From assembly GCA_949752745.1 (NCBI GenBank), contig OX457025.1, positions 52,349,098-52,413,097 of the forward strand: 64,000 bases of DNA, read 5' to 3'. The position numbers and the translations under genes are program-made. The notes under the pieces are model-generated. The model was not told where the DNA came from and did no database searches. It worked only from the letters and a program-made list of their open reading frames with translations. This document shows positions 33,069-44,756 of the stretch, in pieces (positions within the stretch are counted from its first letter, which is position 1; every line of letters begins with the position of its first letter). This stretch comes from Protula sp. h YS-2021. Taxonomy: Eukaryota > Annelida > Polychaeta > Sabellida > Serpulidae.

Positions 33069-34156
33069 GTGTTTCTGTTGTAGGAATGCTTCTCCCAAGT
33101 TTAAGAACAAGGGCAAGCACAAGAGTAACTTCTCCAAGGGCCGTAACGGGAACAATAACAACAACAACAAGCCACGAAAGTAACAACCTACAAGAAGGTC
33201 TTTCCTTCTTACTCTGAACATTTCGCCTTTCGCTCAGGTCCTTCGGACCATTTCGGTTCCGTGCTTATATTTAGTTACGGACGAACGCTGGACGGTTATG
33301 TTTAATTAAGCATTTATTTACTCCGAAGTGTTCAGGGTCGCATGTGTAATGAGTACAGCCCAGTCTTCGGTCTTACGGCTACTCGGATGCTTAAGTTTTG
33401 ATCTCCTTTCTTCATGTTTTTCAGAAAGAAAGGGGGGGACCATGTCGGTCCCAGACGTACCCAGTGACCGTACACCCGTTGTAGCCGGAAGGCCGAAAAA
33501 CCGGTTTATGGTTCATGGTATGAGGTACCATAGTGTCATTATGGGCTTATGGGACCATAACGGCCCCATATAGGAAAACAGTCATAAAATAAGCAAAATT
33601 TTTCTGTTTTTCATTTTATGACAATTTACAGTAGTTTTAGAACTGTCTAGTCAATCGCTACGAGTTTATTTCAAATAAAACGTGGTAATTTATCAAATGA
33701 GAAGAAGAAAAGTTAGACAGCGGACTCGCTTTCTTTTTTCAAGTTTGAATTGCATGTCTTGTAAGACACTTCAGTCACTTTACTAGAAGTGTCAAAGAGT
33801 TTATTTGCGTAATTGCTATGGATTTGCGATCGTTTTGTAGTACTTCTAAATAAACCTAATTGTTCATCAATACATAGCAAGTGAATAGTGAGAACTTGAG
33901 GAAGGGATCCATCCGGTGGGCGGTTGGAGGGGGATGGTGATAGTTCTCAAAAAAGATGATGGCATGGTTGGAAGCCTTCTCATCTCAACTGACAGTTGCT
34001 GTGATATTTTTACTTTGTTACGATTTTACCTTATGTTGAAAGACCGGGTCGAGCACTCCTCGCCTACATGCAATGAGCTTTTACAAGCCATAGTGTAATT
34101 CGCGACCTTTTTGGGCAGTTCAAGAATGGCAGGCTCCCCTGCTCCGGACTCAAGAT
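33069..34156 (+). other. DIRS-1 3' region
   Basis: No ORF is clearly needed here. In the frame next to the recombinase stop, a Cys- and Lys/Asn-rich tail (ECFCCRNASPKFKNKGK) runs to TAA near 33183, possibly an ancestral C-terminus lost by frameshift. Motifs like GGACCATAACGG near 33550 echo CCGTTACGGTCC words at 27380-27550 in the 5' leader. Confidence 0.45.
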
Positions 34157-34269
34157 CCATTAAAAGTGGAGATAAGCGAATTCAAAGCTTTTGCGAAGTA
34201 AAACTATCGTTTTATTTCGTAAAACGAGCTTTTACGAGTAAAAGCGCAATTCGCGTTCTCCACTTTTAA
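34157..34269. repeat. Internal complementary region of DIRS-1
   Basis: The first part (CCATTAAAAGTGGAGATAAG to GCGAAGTAAAA) is the reverse complement of the outer left terminus at 26678-26730. The second part (CTATCGTTTTATTTCG to CTCCACTTTTAA) is the reverse complement of the outer right terminus at 34490-34552. The joint near 34204 predicts a circle junction reading GATAG-TTTTAC. This is the diagnostic template region for end completion in DIRS replication. Confidence 0.93.
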
Positions 34270-34334
34270 CTTTGATTTTAACCCGTCCCATCCATCCCCA
34301 ACTAGCCTGGGCGTGTTTTACCGCCTTTGGGGCT

Positions 34335-34552
34335 AAAAAGGGAATGTCGTTTATACGAGACTAGCAGACGACGTCTCGGGCATTCTGATTGGCCGAAGGA
34401 TGGATGGAAGGGTTAGAGTATCTTGAACAGTACCTCAAAAAGTTCTTTTTTATATTGCGTGGTAAATATTACTGGAGGGGAACCCATTAAAAGTGGAGAA
34501 CGCGAATTGCGCTTTTACTCGTAAAAGCTCGTTTTACGAAATAAAACGATAG
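34335..34552. repeat. Right inverted terminal repeat of DIRS-1
   Basis: Inverted copy of the left repeat, followed by a right-specific end (GCGCTTTTACTCGTAAAAGC to ATAAAACGATAG). Confidence 0.9.
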
Positions 34553-36095
34553 AATATTGTGCCCAATCGCGCAAGAGCAATATGGGGGTTCTCTGTGAGT
34601 TGCTTTCGCCCGTTATCTACAAAAGAGGACAGGCCACAGCAAGGTCTGTTATAAACACTTCTTTTTGTTGTTAATTACACATAAATTCATCTTTTACCCT
34701 CCAAATTTCTCTTAGAGCCCACTCGTGGAATTACTTTCTTTGCCACTTGTTAACGAAGTATCATCAACCTGTGATGCACGAGGCATGGGTACGCCCACGA
34801 CTTTGTTCATCATTCGCAAGAGGCAACCACGCTTTCCCTGCTGCAAGTATTAACCCGCGCCCGTTCGGAGACTAAAGGGAACGATGTGAGATAAACGCGA
34901 GTAATTTGATGCTGACGGAAGTTGAAACTATACCTTGGGATTCTCATGGGAGAACCACGTTGCAAAGAGAGAAGAAAGACGTTCGTAGGAACTTCATGAG
35001 AGCCCTGGTGTATGCCCATCAAAATGTCGTCTTTGCCACCATTCTATTAAACTATGAGCTTATCCTTGAGTCATCCACTAACAGAACGTGTGTAGTTTCA
35101 GAAATGTCCACCAATAACTGTGCAGTATTTGAAAATAAAGAACAATTTAAACTGAAGTTTATATTTGCCAAGCATATGAAAATTCTATAAAGTTTGATGA
35201 CAAATAACTTTAAAATGAGATTTCATGATCATGAAATAAAGCGTCTTCCCGCCTTTAAAATTATATTAAGTTCACTTTTTACCAGTTATCAGGCCGGGGT
35301 GTCTCCCGTTAAAAAAAAAATTAAATTAAAAAAATGTAAGGAAAAAGAACGTAACGCCTTTATTAAAGGTACAATGATAAGAAAGATGGATAGAATATCC
35401 TATACCCAGCTCTACCCTCCCGACCCCCCACCCCTTCCACCCCCCCCCCCCCCCCCGCCATTTATCACTCTCAACACGAGCCCGAAATGCCTGTGCGAAC
35501 ATGGAGTAATCCTGAGATCATTTGGGGTTTTCGTGTCGGTCTGAACACGAATATTGATTTTACTGTATATTATTTCATGACTCTTGCAGAATTATAATCT
35601 TTTACAAATTACATATTTTAAAGATGTCTCCGAATGATAAAAATTGTTCCGTATCTCACTGTGCGGTTACTCTAGCCTATTCATTCAACTTTGTGTGGTG
35701 GAAAACGTCGTGAACACTACCGGAAATGAGCGCTTGATAGCGGGAAAACAACGCAACAACACAGCGTCAAAAAACCGCGATGGTCACACAAACATCTCAT
35801 TTATAAGAGGATAAATTTTCTCCCAAAAGCTCATGAAAAAATAAAACCATGCTCAAGTTTGGAATCATCCGACCTCTCCCCCCCTCCCCCACCCCTAAGC
35901 CGCTCGTGCGATTTCACCATTGTCAATGCTTACTATTGTTCCGTCGGAAGGATTTTCTGGCAACACATCAGGTAATGCCCCGTGGTCTGAGTGGGAAACT
36001 TTGGAAAAAAATAAGGATTTGTAGAATGAAATAAAAACAACAGTTGACTTATATACGGACGGAGTTACTCCAGTTTTTTCTTTTTTTTTTCTTTT

Positions 36096-36138
<43 letters not shown>

Positions 36139-36329
36139 AATCGCGTAACAGCTATAATTAATAGGTTTTAAACCCTTGACTTCTCAGGTCCCACATCTTC
36201 TCTTAAACGAAAACATCTTGTGTCGTCGGAGGCATCTCTATGAGAAGTTGATTGTAGTACCATTTTTTTATTTCTTATATACGCACTTTACAAGTTCTGC
36301 GAAACTGAACACAAATTCCTTTTTCGCAG
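34553..36329. other. Mostly featureless; poly-C and (GTT)n tracts
   Basis: Contains a C-rich run at about 35412-35458 and a (TTG)n microsatellite of about 13 units at 36098-36138. No supportable gene. Confidence 0.5.
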
Positions 36330-36558
36330 CTTGAGTGATTTGCAGGACAAGGGCCAAGAACACAGGCACCAATTAAGAAAACTGAAACAACGAATTTTTC
36401 TGTTGCTGTCAGGTTATTTGCGTGATAACAAGCACAAAACTGCAGAAGAGGCCATTAGCTTTTCTGATAGTTTGTTTGAAATTTATCATGACCCGGCCTC
36501 CTTAAGCTATCTCTTTTACGTGTACTTTTCTCTGCGAGAATTTTTGCCTCTAATCTAA
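36330..36558 (+). CDS. Possible exon of an unknown gene
   Basis: It is preceded by TTCCTTTTTCGCAG, a good acceptor, and opens as LSDLQDKGQEHRHQLRKLKQRIFLLLSG with a coiled-coil-like charge pattern. It continues with KTAEEAISFSDSLFEIYHD and ends at TAA 36556-36558. It could be a terminal exon. Alternatively it could end earlier at a CAG-GTTATT donor near 36411. I do not recognise the family. AT-rich flanks give no further support. Confidence 0.35.
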
Positions 36559-37225
36559 TGGACTGAAGGGTGTTAAGTTCCTCTTGAGCGTGTACTATTA
36601 CTGCGCTACTTACCATGCATCAGGAGCCACAGACTCTAAATATCCAGTTATGACTAACTGTTTGTCGCTAACGTACCAATGGCCTTTTAAAAACAGTAAA
36701 GTAATATCGTGAAAATGACAGTTACCATATACAAGAACCTATAATCCAACAAATCATTACTACGTTCTTCATTCCAGAACGAAGCCAGCTAGCTGGTTCC
36801 TGGTGAATTTCCGGTTATCCCATATGTGTTCTGATATCTTTTTGTTTTTGCCGTCTACAAGCATTACCTGCAAATTACTGCACATTTAGAAGATGTCGCT
36901 GGTTAAGCTGTAGCATTGCCACATAATGCATGCCCAGTCACAGGGCTGCTGCGCCAATAAAACCGCTCTGTTGTGAAAACTTACTAGCGCATTCGGGACA
37001 AAATGCCAAAGCATATAGACGAATCGTGTAGTTTCTCAGTTTACTTCTGAGTGTTCCAACAGCTGATTTGGAAAATTTTAGGTGCCTGTTGTCAAAGCTT
37101 TAGTGGTCGATATTATTTTATTGTATTAATTATCAACCAGCTATATAACAGTAACTTTGCAGGAAAATATCTCATAAAACTAAAAATTTAAAGCTTATTG
37201 CAATTGACACTCCAAATAATATTGT

Positions 37226-37470
37226 GGCATTTGTACATAAAAGCTCCTTTCTGATTGGTCGAGAAGTTTTTAACAAATCTGACTTGACATAGTTAACAAA
37301 AATAATTGCTGCATTTGTAATTAAAACGCTATTTTCTGATTGTTCGAAAGGTATTAAACAAGTCTGGCTATTACATAGTTAACAGACCTAATTGCAAACA
37401 TAAAGTACCCTTCTGACTGGTCGAGAGATGTTTAGCAAATCTGACTGTGATTAGTTAACAAAACTTGCAT
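37226..37470. repeat. Diverged tandem repeat, about 80 bp, three units
   Basis: TTCTGATTGGTCGAG-like starts at about 37250, 37334 and 37411, each followed by AACAAATCTG and AGTTAACA words. The third unit is related to 23310-23456. Confidence 0.6.
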
Positions 37471-38050
37471 GGCCCAGTATCCCGCATTTTTTTTTTTTTT
37501 TAAATGGAGTCGAAAGTGACGTGTTGGATCAATAAAACGTTTTAGTAAGTTTAAGAAAGATATTGCTAAATATTCCCATAAACATTCTTTTTACTTTAAA
37601 AATATGTGGTTTCGTTCGACATCTCTAAAATGTTTGCAAATCGTTAGGAATTTAAACTTCGCTTTGAATTTCCCAATAAAATAATAAATTAAAATACAAA
37701 AAACAACCGGTTCACAAGCACGAAGCATTGTTTACAATGCATGAACGGCACAGAGTATTATCTAGCGGCGTTCGTAAGTACTCAAGGCCATGTCTGAAGC
37801 CAATGACGTAGTGCACGTCGCATTATCGAAGTGCAGCATGATTGACAACATGGCACAAATCCTTTAATTTAAGCTCCTGCGGCTATAACAAATGCAACAA
37901 AACAATCATGATATACTTAGGAGGGTGGCACGTCACACTTGACTTTGCATCGTGTAAGATTCCACCCCTCGGGTAAACAAAACTGCATGCTACCCTCCTA
38001 ACTATATAACGATTGTATACTGTGACATAGTTAATCAAATCAATTGTTGC
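37471..38050. other. Nothing recognised
   Basis: Non-coding. A 50-bp sequence (37730-37780, GCATGAACGG to GGCGTTCGTAAGT) recurs at 44211-44261, beyond the second DIRS element. Confidence 0.45.
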
Positions 38051-39806
38051 TCTTGTTCACACAAATGCCATGTAGCTGCCGTTGGATCGACCCGATGCTG
38101 TGAAAGAACATGGTATCTTTTCTGTGCCCATAACACAGCCAATTGAGTACACAACTTTGTGGTTAGTTCCAAGGTAACCCCATGTTTACTCGTCCTAGAA
38201 TTCGATAGTCACTTTTCGTCCTTACGCCTGTGAAGAAACACAGCTGGTAGCACCAGTAAAATTTTTGAGGGGCCTTCCAAAGGGCCAATGGATAAATAGA
38301 AATTGCAAAGAGTTGCTAGAAGTCTTGAAGTTCAATCAGGTGAAATGTGGGAGAACTGCATCTAGGGAGACAGGCGCAGCAACAGTTTGATTGGTCAGCT
38401 GCGGTTTCAACACTCTGTGGTGGGTAGCCTAGTTGTACCGCTTTCAGGCACATCTTCGGTCGAAAGCTAGGCACTGTTTAATCACAGGGACGTTCGGACC
38501 GCTTCACCGTGAATTTTGGCTGTTTTAGACTGTTTGCCCCTATTTGATTGTGAGCAACGCGGCGGCGCCCTCAACAAGCTGAATTTTCACAATTTTCAAT
38601 TTTACAGATAACGCGGGCATTTGCCATTTAGCCAGCTTCATCAATGTTAAAAGGCTCTCCACAGTTCTTGTAGATACTGCAACTTTGTATTTTGACCCTG
38701 TCACACGGAGAATTAAGCAGTTTCAATTATGGCAATAAGGCGCCCACAGCACAGCAAGGTAAAAGAGACACCGTGGGCCTGCTAACAACATTACTTTCCC
38801 AACTCCGAGTCAAGAGAGTGCAGGATTCTGCCGACTACAGCCACCAGCAGAAAAGCCAGCTCTTCTCATACAGATATATTTTGAAGAGATCCTCCGCAAC
38901 GCAATACAGCCATTACAAGACCGAAACAGGTTAAGAAGCTCACACCGCATCTGCACCACAGGCAACACCGCAAGCTACGTTGTGAGCCGCTTCACCCCAG
39001 CCGACCAGCACGAAAGGGGACCCATCACCTCTAGCCGCACTCATGATCCAGATGGAGGACTAGGGGCATAGTGGTCCTGAACGCGTCTCAACGCCCACGG
39101 GGGGCATGCGGGTTAAAATCACAGACGCCTGATATCGTAGTAGGCTCAAGTAGGCAAACTTTGGTAAAACACCTTGTCCAAAATGCGCGTCACGCGAACG
39201 GCCTCCATACCATCGGACAACGCAGTCAATTTCGAGCCGTTCACGTACCCAAGGAACGCACCAACCTGGTTACCTGTGGTCCGATCCAACGACAAGGTGA
39301 CGATAAAAGACGGGGACCTCAACTACATCGAAAGAGCAGGGCATTTAGTGTCTTGCGCGCGGGACAAAAGATCTTATTAAGTTGCCCACAGCACTGCTGT
39401 CATCCAGCATCCAGATACGCAGGGAGAATGTGCTCCAATTCTGTAAACTCCTGCAGAACAAACTATTGCAATTGTGGCACGCAGAATACGTGGGTAAGCC
39501 TACCTGTTTCCAGATGATCTACTGGCAGAGCTCATTTGCCCGCACATCTGGGACCTCCAGAACCGCGCACTACACGAGCGGTGCACGTAGGTCACCGGAC
39601 CTACAGCAAGAGCTACCAATGGGGAGCACATCGCGGGTGCACAGCACCAGCGCCACCAAGGATTAAGAGGCCGTAAAGGCCAAGAGAGATTAGGTAGTGT
39701 TAGGCTAGCCAGATTCCATCAAACAGGTGACAACTTCAGTCAGCAGCGGGCCAGTCCCTGTCACGAGAACTGGATCAATGCAGAACATCTAAATTTCGGC
39801 GTAACA

Positions 39807-40200
39807 TTGTCAGATATCAGGGACAAAGTGCCGTGCGCAAACGCCTTTCCCGTAGGGGGTAGGTCCACACATTTTTGGCAAAGATGGAAAGAATTGGGGC
39901 CACTGGCCAAGATGGTGAGGTGGCTAGGGTATGGTTACCTGCTCCCATTCCACAGAGTAAACGGCCAGGTGCCGTCCATCAGTCTCACTCAAAACGCGCA
40001 CCTTATTTTTACGGGAATGCCCGACTATTTGTTACAAAAAGGAGCCATAGAAGAAATGCCGATGGGACAATAAGGCATTTCCAAAGGGTTACCTAAGACC
40101 GCACATAATGTGGGTTGGGGTCTTATAATAGACCTATAACCATTAAATGGGTTTTTGACAACCACAACATTCAACATGGACACTAGTCAGCACATCCTCA
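39807..40200 (+). pseudogene. DIRS-2 reverse transcriptase remnant
   Basis: FPVGGRSTHFWQRWKELG then MVRWLGYGYLLPFHR and LLQKGAIEEMPMGQ match the start of the DIRS-1 RT (PVGGRLGKFWQQWAEMG, RRVVRWLKRGYSLPFKR, QAIEEMPENQ). Then VGVLIIDL-PLNGFLTTTTFNMDT matches the following block. Beyond about 40200 the RT is unreadable. Confidence 0.8.
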
Positions 40201-40883
40201 AGACCGTCAGTTGGGGCATGTGGGCGACCTGACAAACGCGTACCTGACAGTCCCCACACTACAAATACCTGTGTTTTCAGGTTGGTTTTCAGCAAGGCAA
40301 CGCACACAGTGAAGTCGCGGAGTTGCGACAGCAGCTGATACTGTTGTTTTAATACCTAGACGGCTAGACAAGGCAAGTTGTTTCAATATACTTAGAAGTT
40401 TCAATACCTAGGCAAGTTGTTTCAATACCTAGACGAACACCGGGGTGAACTGGCAAAGGATGTTACTTGACATTGCATCGAGTTAAGGTTACTGGTAAAC
40501 TTCGAAGACAGAACCCAAACAGGTAATTGTGTACCTGGACGATTCGATTTGATTCGATTCTTGGGACGAGAACTCCAGGCCTAAGCAATGCTGTGTCCGA
40601 TAGAATATGCCGGTAAGTTAAATCAGGAAGCAAGGGGCACCCTGATGCAAGCAACCAGAGACGTGTGGGAGTTTGCAATCCAACACCAGGTAACACTACT
40701 ACCACACCACATTCCGGGGGGGGGGACCTGAACGTGTAAGTGGACATAGCTTCCAAGCAGGGGCAAATCCTACCCTGGGAATAGACGCTCTACAGATCTT
40801 CTGCAGGGTAACGAGGAGCTCGGTCTTCGGGCCCCCACAGGTGGACATGTAAGCAACATGTCCCAACACGCAACTCACGAGCC

Positions 40884-41183
40884 ATGTTGGACCAGACCTG
40901 GAAGCCACAGCCAGCTGCGCTGAGCTGCACATTGCAGCAGGAGGTACTGTACTCGTTTTTATCAACCACGATATTCGAAAGGGTAGCAGAGCGATTATGG
41001 AAGGAACAGAATTTTACGTTCTTACTGGTCGCACCGGCAAATCCGGCGTCACCCATGTTCCCACTGCCACAACAGTGGGCGACAGAGGCGCCGAGAAGAC
41101 TGCCAATGCATGCGCGGGTACTGAGACAACCACACTGGCAATACTGGCACCTGCATCCACACACGAGGAACCTTCACCTGTAG
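40884..41183 (+). pseudogene. DIRS-2 methyltransferase-region remnant
   Basis: FERVAERLWKEQNFTFLLVAPANP and LRQPHWQYWHLHPHTRNLHL parallel LQRVIELKPPFLLLIAPWTP and LSQPHWHHFHPSPRLLNLHL in DIRS-1. Confidence 0.75.
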
Positions 41184-41189
41184 TCCCTA

Positions 41190-43020
41190 AAGCGAAGCGG
41201 CTAGAAAGACAGGGTTTCCGGCGCTTGCAGTTGCACGCATGCATGAGATGCACGCTAAATCTACCCGTTCAGTCTATAGGTCACGGCGGAAGGTATTCGA
41301 GAGGTGGTATTTGATCAGACCCAGTTGCAGCGACGGTGTTGGGTGATCACAAACGTGCCGTGATGGCAAACGTCGACGTTTCCGGGAATGCACCGGGATG
41401 TGAGGAAAATACCCCATGATGGCAAACGTCCCTTAACCTTGTTTGCTGTTGTCTTTTGTTTAAGCCACAAGTAAATAGGGACGTTTGTCATCACGGCAAA
41501 TTGCGCGAAAGCAAATTGTTGTGATGGCAAACGTCCCTTAATCCTTCCATCTTGTGCCAATATTGAAATGAGTTTATTTACAAGAAAATAAAATCATGCC
41601 ATAAAATAGTCATTAGCCATAAAATATTCAACTTTTGACTTCCGTATTTACACAGAATAGATGCCTGTTCGCCCGATTTTTTCAATTCCATTTTAAAGTC
41701 TGTTCTAGAGTGGGTGGGGTGCAGAGTTGGGGGGGAGGTGGCCCTGACTGTCGGACAAAATTCTTAGAAACCATATCCGCGGCACTGTTATTATCCATGA
41801 TTTAACAAACGTTATCAGTAATAAATTGTAATAACTTACTTTGTCTTATATACCTTGCTGAGTTTTACTCATCGCATTTCTCGGGTTTTACAAATCCAAG
41901 ATTTGTTGTAAATTGACGCTTGAGAAAACGGGACATTAGTTATCGGCTTTATATATTGTTAAAAGATTTTTTAAATTTTAAATTAACAGTATAAACTGCA
42001 CGGGATAAATGGATTTGCAGCCGTCGGGGAAACAGGCTCTTCAACAGATTAAATAATTTATTTGTCCATGGAATAATATCGGAGGTTAAATTAACGGCAT
42101 AAACTGCAAGGCATTAATGTATTCGCAGCCGTTAATAATCTCCGAGAAACAGGCTCTTCAAAGATTAAGTAATGTGCATGGAATAATATCGGATTTTCAA
42201 TGCACTGAGATAATGGAGAATTTATAACGTTTCGAGAAACTCCGTGAAGGCAAACGTCTCTACCCCCCTTTTAAAACCAAAACCCCTTTTCCATAGGAAC
42301 CTACAGTAAAGGCCCGTTTGCCATCACAGACGCTTGTCTGCATACAACTACGGCGCCACTGATCGATCGCCGATTTCCTCATATACCTTTTTGGCCATTA
42401 AAACAAGCTGTTTACCTTGGAGCGCTTGGTTCAGTGTTGAAGAATGCCACCGGGTACGACCCAGGCCAGAATAAGTTTCTGTTCTAAACTAATAAACGAT
42501 TTTCGCTTTAGAGACCACCCCTAGTCAAGCACATAATGCAATGGGACCTTGAAGAAGAAGAAGTGAGATACACGCACTAGACCAGCAGTGGTTCATAGGC
42601 GGGAATGATGGCAGGGTTCTGAAATCGCTGGCCGATTTCCTAGGCAAGATATACAACAGGGACAACCGAGACACAAAAAATACTATGGTGCCCCGTGGAC
42701 ATCCTACATAAGTGCAAAAAATACTAACAATACCGTTTCTTCACCATATTATCAGAGATATAGGGAAACCCACCATCTCCAACTACATCAGGAGGGCAGT
42801 GGTGGCGGCATATGACGCGGCATCGCAAAGAGAGGGGGCACAAGAGGGGCCCAAGGTGCACCCCATGAAGTGCGACAGATCTCATGCTCACTGAGGGCGG
42901 TAATCGGCGCGACCATCTAAGATGCAGGTTGCTGGCAATCCCCTAACCCTTTCATTCGGTTTTACGTACAGGAATACACACAAGATTCCGTTTCAATGTT
43001 GTAACACATTCCATTCGCAG
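41190..43020 (+). pseudogene. DIRS-2 tyrosine recombinase, split
   Basis: Before the nested insertion, STRSVYRSRRKVFERW (about 41255-41305) matches STAKVYRSQWNKFAAW. After it, PIADFL and then KNATGYDPG (about 42370-42465) match VVADFL and KASTGYDPG. ISNYIRRAVVAAYDAA (about 42775-42830) matches ISNYIKGIILAAYDDA, and GCWQSPNPFIRFYVQEY (about 42930) matches the Tyr region, with FYV in place of YYL. Many frameshifts and stops. Confidence 0.78.
41360..42327. mobile_element. Nested inverted-repeat element in DIRS-2 recombinase
   Basis: Begins GTGATGGCAAACG and ends CGTTTGCCATCAC. The same word occurs repeatedly inside in both orientations (about 41417, 41480 inverted, 41523, 42242). An approximately 100-bp unit with GGCTCTTCAA and TGGAATAATATCGGA is present twice (about 41984-42085 and 42090-42195). 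The recombinase reading resumes on the far side, proving insertion. Exact ends and target duplication are uncertain. Confidence 0.65.
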
Positions 43021-43799
43021 CAGCAGAGTCCATAATTGAGAAGTGACACTGTAATGAAAGGAAAATGTCAAAGAGTCAAAGAAAGGGGTTACAAGGGTCA
43101 CAACGGGGAGAAAGAGAAGGTTGTGAAGGGACGAGGTAAAGGCAGCGACTTGTAGACCGCTATAACGAGTGAGAAACTACCGTAAAAATGAACTGTTTAT
43201 GATAGAGCAAACTTTCGGACTGTTTTGCTTATGGACTTTACAATTATTAAGATTACTACATAGGGATCAGCAGTGTGGATAGGTGAAAGCAGCTGGTCTC
43301 CAAGAGAATCGATCAGGGAGCTGACCAAGTGGGGGAACAGTGGGCCGCTCACCAGCACCGAAGAGCGCTCACATCTCTCCGGGATGTCGCATAAGTAACG
43401 CGACATGATGATCCCAGAAGAGGGGGTCCCAACGAAGAGCACATTTGAGAGCGCACGAGTAACAGAAGTGCGCCCATCGGACGCACGTGCGGTGGCACGG
43501 GGTAAAGCTGTAAAATGTCGAGGTTTTACGAATTTCTGTGATAGTGTGGGCTTTAGTATTAGGTGTCTAAACTAGACACAGCCATGCATAGAATATATAT
43601 CGCACGTGATGATCCTAGTGGAAAAAATGGAGGGGGCAAGTTTCCTCGTAAGTGTGCAGAAGCACACCGATAGGAAGAGAACAAAAATAAATCAAGGCAC
43701 TGCTGGTGGGATCTTTATTTATTGCCATATTAATCAAAGGGGTGCGTGCCCGAAGGGCGTGGTACCCGAGAAATGCCAAACCACTAGGTAACTCTATTT

Positions 43800-43950
43800 C
43801 AAAGCACCGGATCGATCCAACGGTAACTGTGAGGTATTTATATGAACAAAAACCCATTTTATTCCCCCATTAAAATGGGTTTTTGTTTTGTACAAATGTT
43901 GTAGCTGTTCAGTTGGATCGAACGGATCCTTACAACAGCTAGTCAAACCT
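43800..43950. repeat. DIRS-2 internal complementary region with hairpin
   Basis: One half (GGATCGATCCAACGGTAACT) complements the left terminus and the other (GTTGTAGCTGTTCAGTTGGATCG) the right terminus. At the joint lies a perfect 14-bp hairpin, AAAAACCCATTTTA / TAAAATGGGTTTTT (43848-43861 and 43871-43884). Confidence 0.72.
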
Positions 43951-44262
43951 CCTCCCACTATTTCTCAGGCCCCACTTTTCGGGGCGCCAGATGAAAAGTG
44001 AGCATCGAATCCTACTACGAGTAAACATGCGGTTACGGTGATAGGAACTAGCTATAAAAGTTTGTATTACAGCGAAATTAATTCTAAATTCTATCAGAAA
44101 TTACATTTCAGCTGTGTTACGAGCACAGAAAAGATAGGAAAATACTTTTCAAAGCATTGGTTCGATCCAACTAAACAGTTACAACATATGTAAAAAGCAA
44201 AATTTACAAAGTTTACAAAGCATGAACGGAACAGAGAGTATTTTCTTGCGGCGTTCATAAGT

Positions 44263-44420
44263 TATGGCGGTATATTTGTACAAAAATCTCAGGGCGTTCG
44301 CGCTCCAACATTTATTTTTGATCGCAATGGTATTTATGTGCAATTAATAGATGAGAGAATATTTAATTCTTTCGCGAACCACTTTTTATGTTATTCAAGT
44401 CACTATTAACTTCTGCAAGT
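44263..44420 (-). mobile_element. Family B terminal fragment
   Basis: TATGGCGGTATATTTGTACA then GCTCCAACATTTATTTTTG and CACTTTTTATGTTATTC match the family B end as at 17844. It is cut off where a minisatellite begins. Confidence 0.7.
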
Positions 44421-44747
44421 GATGTTGTGTGCTCCCCAAAGAGTGATGTTGTGGGCTCCCCAACAAGTGACGCAGTGGCTACCAAAAAAGTGATGCTGTG
44501 GGCTCCCCAACAAGTGATGCTGTTGGCTTTCCAACAAGTGATGCTGTGGCTTACCAACAAGTGATGCTGTGGCTACCCAACAAGTGATGCTGTGGCTACC
44601 CAACAAGTGATGTTGAGGGCTCCCCAACAAGTGATGCTGTGGACTCCCCAACAAGTGATGCTGTGGCTCCCCAATAAGTGATGTTGTGGGCTCCCCAACA
44701 AGTGATGCTGTGGCTACCCAACAAGTGATGCTGTGGCTACCCAACAA
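44415..44747. repeat. Minisatellite, about 22-24 bp
   Basis: About 14 copies of AAGTGATGCTGTGGCTACC-CAAC with CTCCCCAAC variants. It starts exactly at the AAGTGATG-like sequence of the family B fragment, so it may have expanded from it. Confidence 0.9.
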
Positions 44748-44756
44748 TGATGCACG

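Larger units (their letters stand above)
26678..34552 (+). mobile_element. DIRS-type retrotransposon, structurally complete
   Basis: A 7.9-kb element with the full DIRS architecture: inverted terminal repeats, gag, an overlapping RT-RNase H-methyltransferase ORF, an overlapping tyrosine recombinase ORF, and an internal complementary region near the 3' end. That region is the fused complement of the two outer termini. There is no target duplication, as expected for recombinase-mediated integration of a circle. It is recently dead: one gag frameshift, stops at 31456-31458 and 32715-32717, and a likely altered recombinase His. An older relative is at 38051-44200. Confidence 0.93.
38051..44200 (+). 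mobile_element. Second DIRS-type element, old and degenerate
   Basis: Coding relics in DIRS order: a gag region (about 38690-39780, unreadable), RT N-terminus, methyltransferase region, and recombinase split by an insertion. Inverted ends are visible. The left end (38051-38230, GTTGGATCGACCC and TATCTTTTCTGTGCCCATAA) matches the right end inverted (about 44030-44200, TGTTACGAGCACAGAAAAGATA is the counterpart). Both outer ends are complemented in 43800-43950. Heavy decay indicates a much earlier insertion than DIRS-1. Confidence 0.82.

Noticed and set aside
34906..35190. 94-codon ORF as a gene
   Set aside because: No homology, no splice context, AT-rich background composition.
38505..38530. 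GAATTTTGGCTG suggesting the EFWLG motif of a fibrinogen domain
   Set aside because: No surrounding fibrinogen residues in that frame, and it lies inside the DIRS-2 element.
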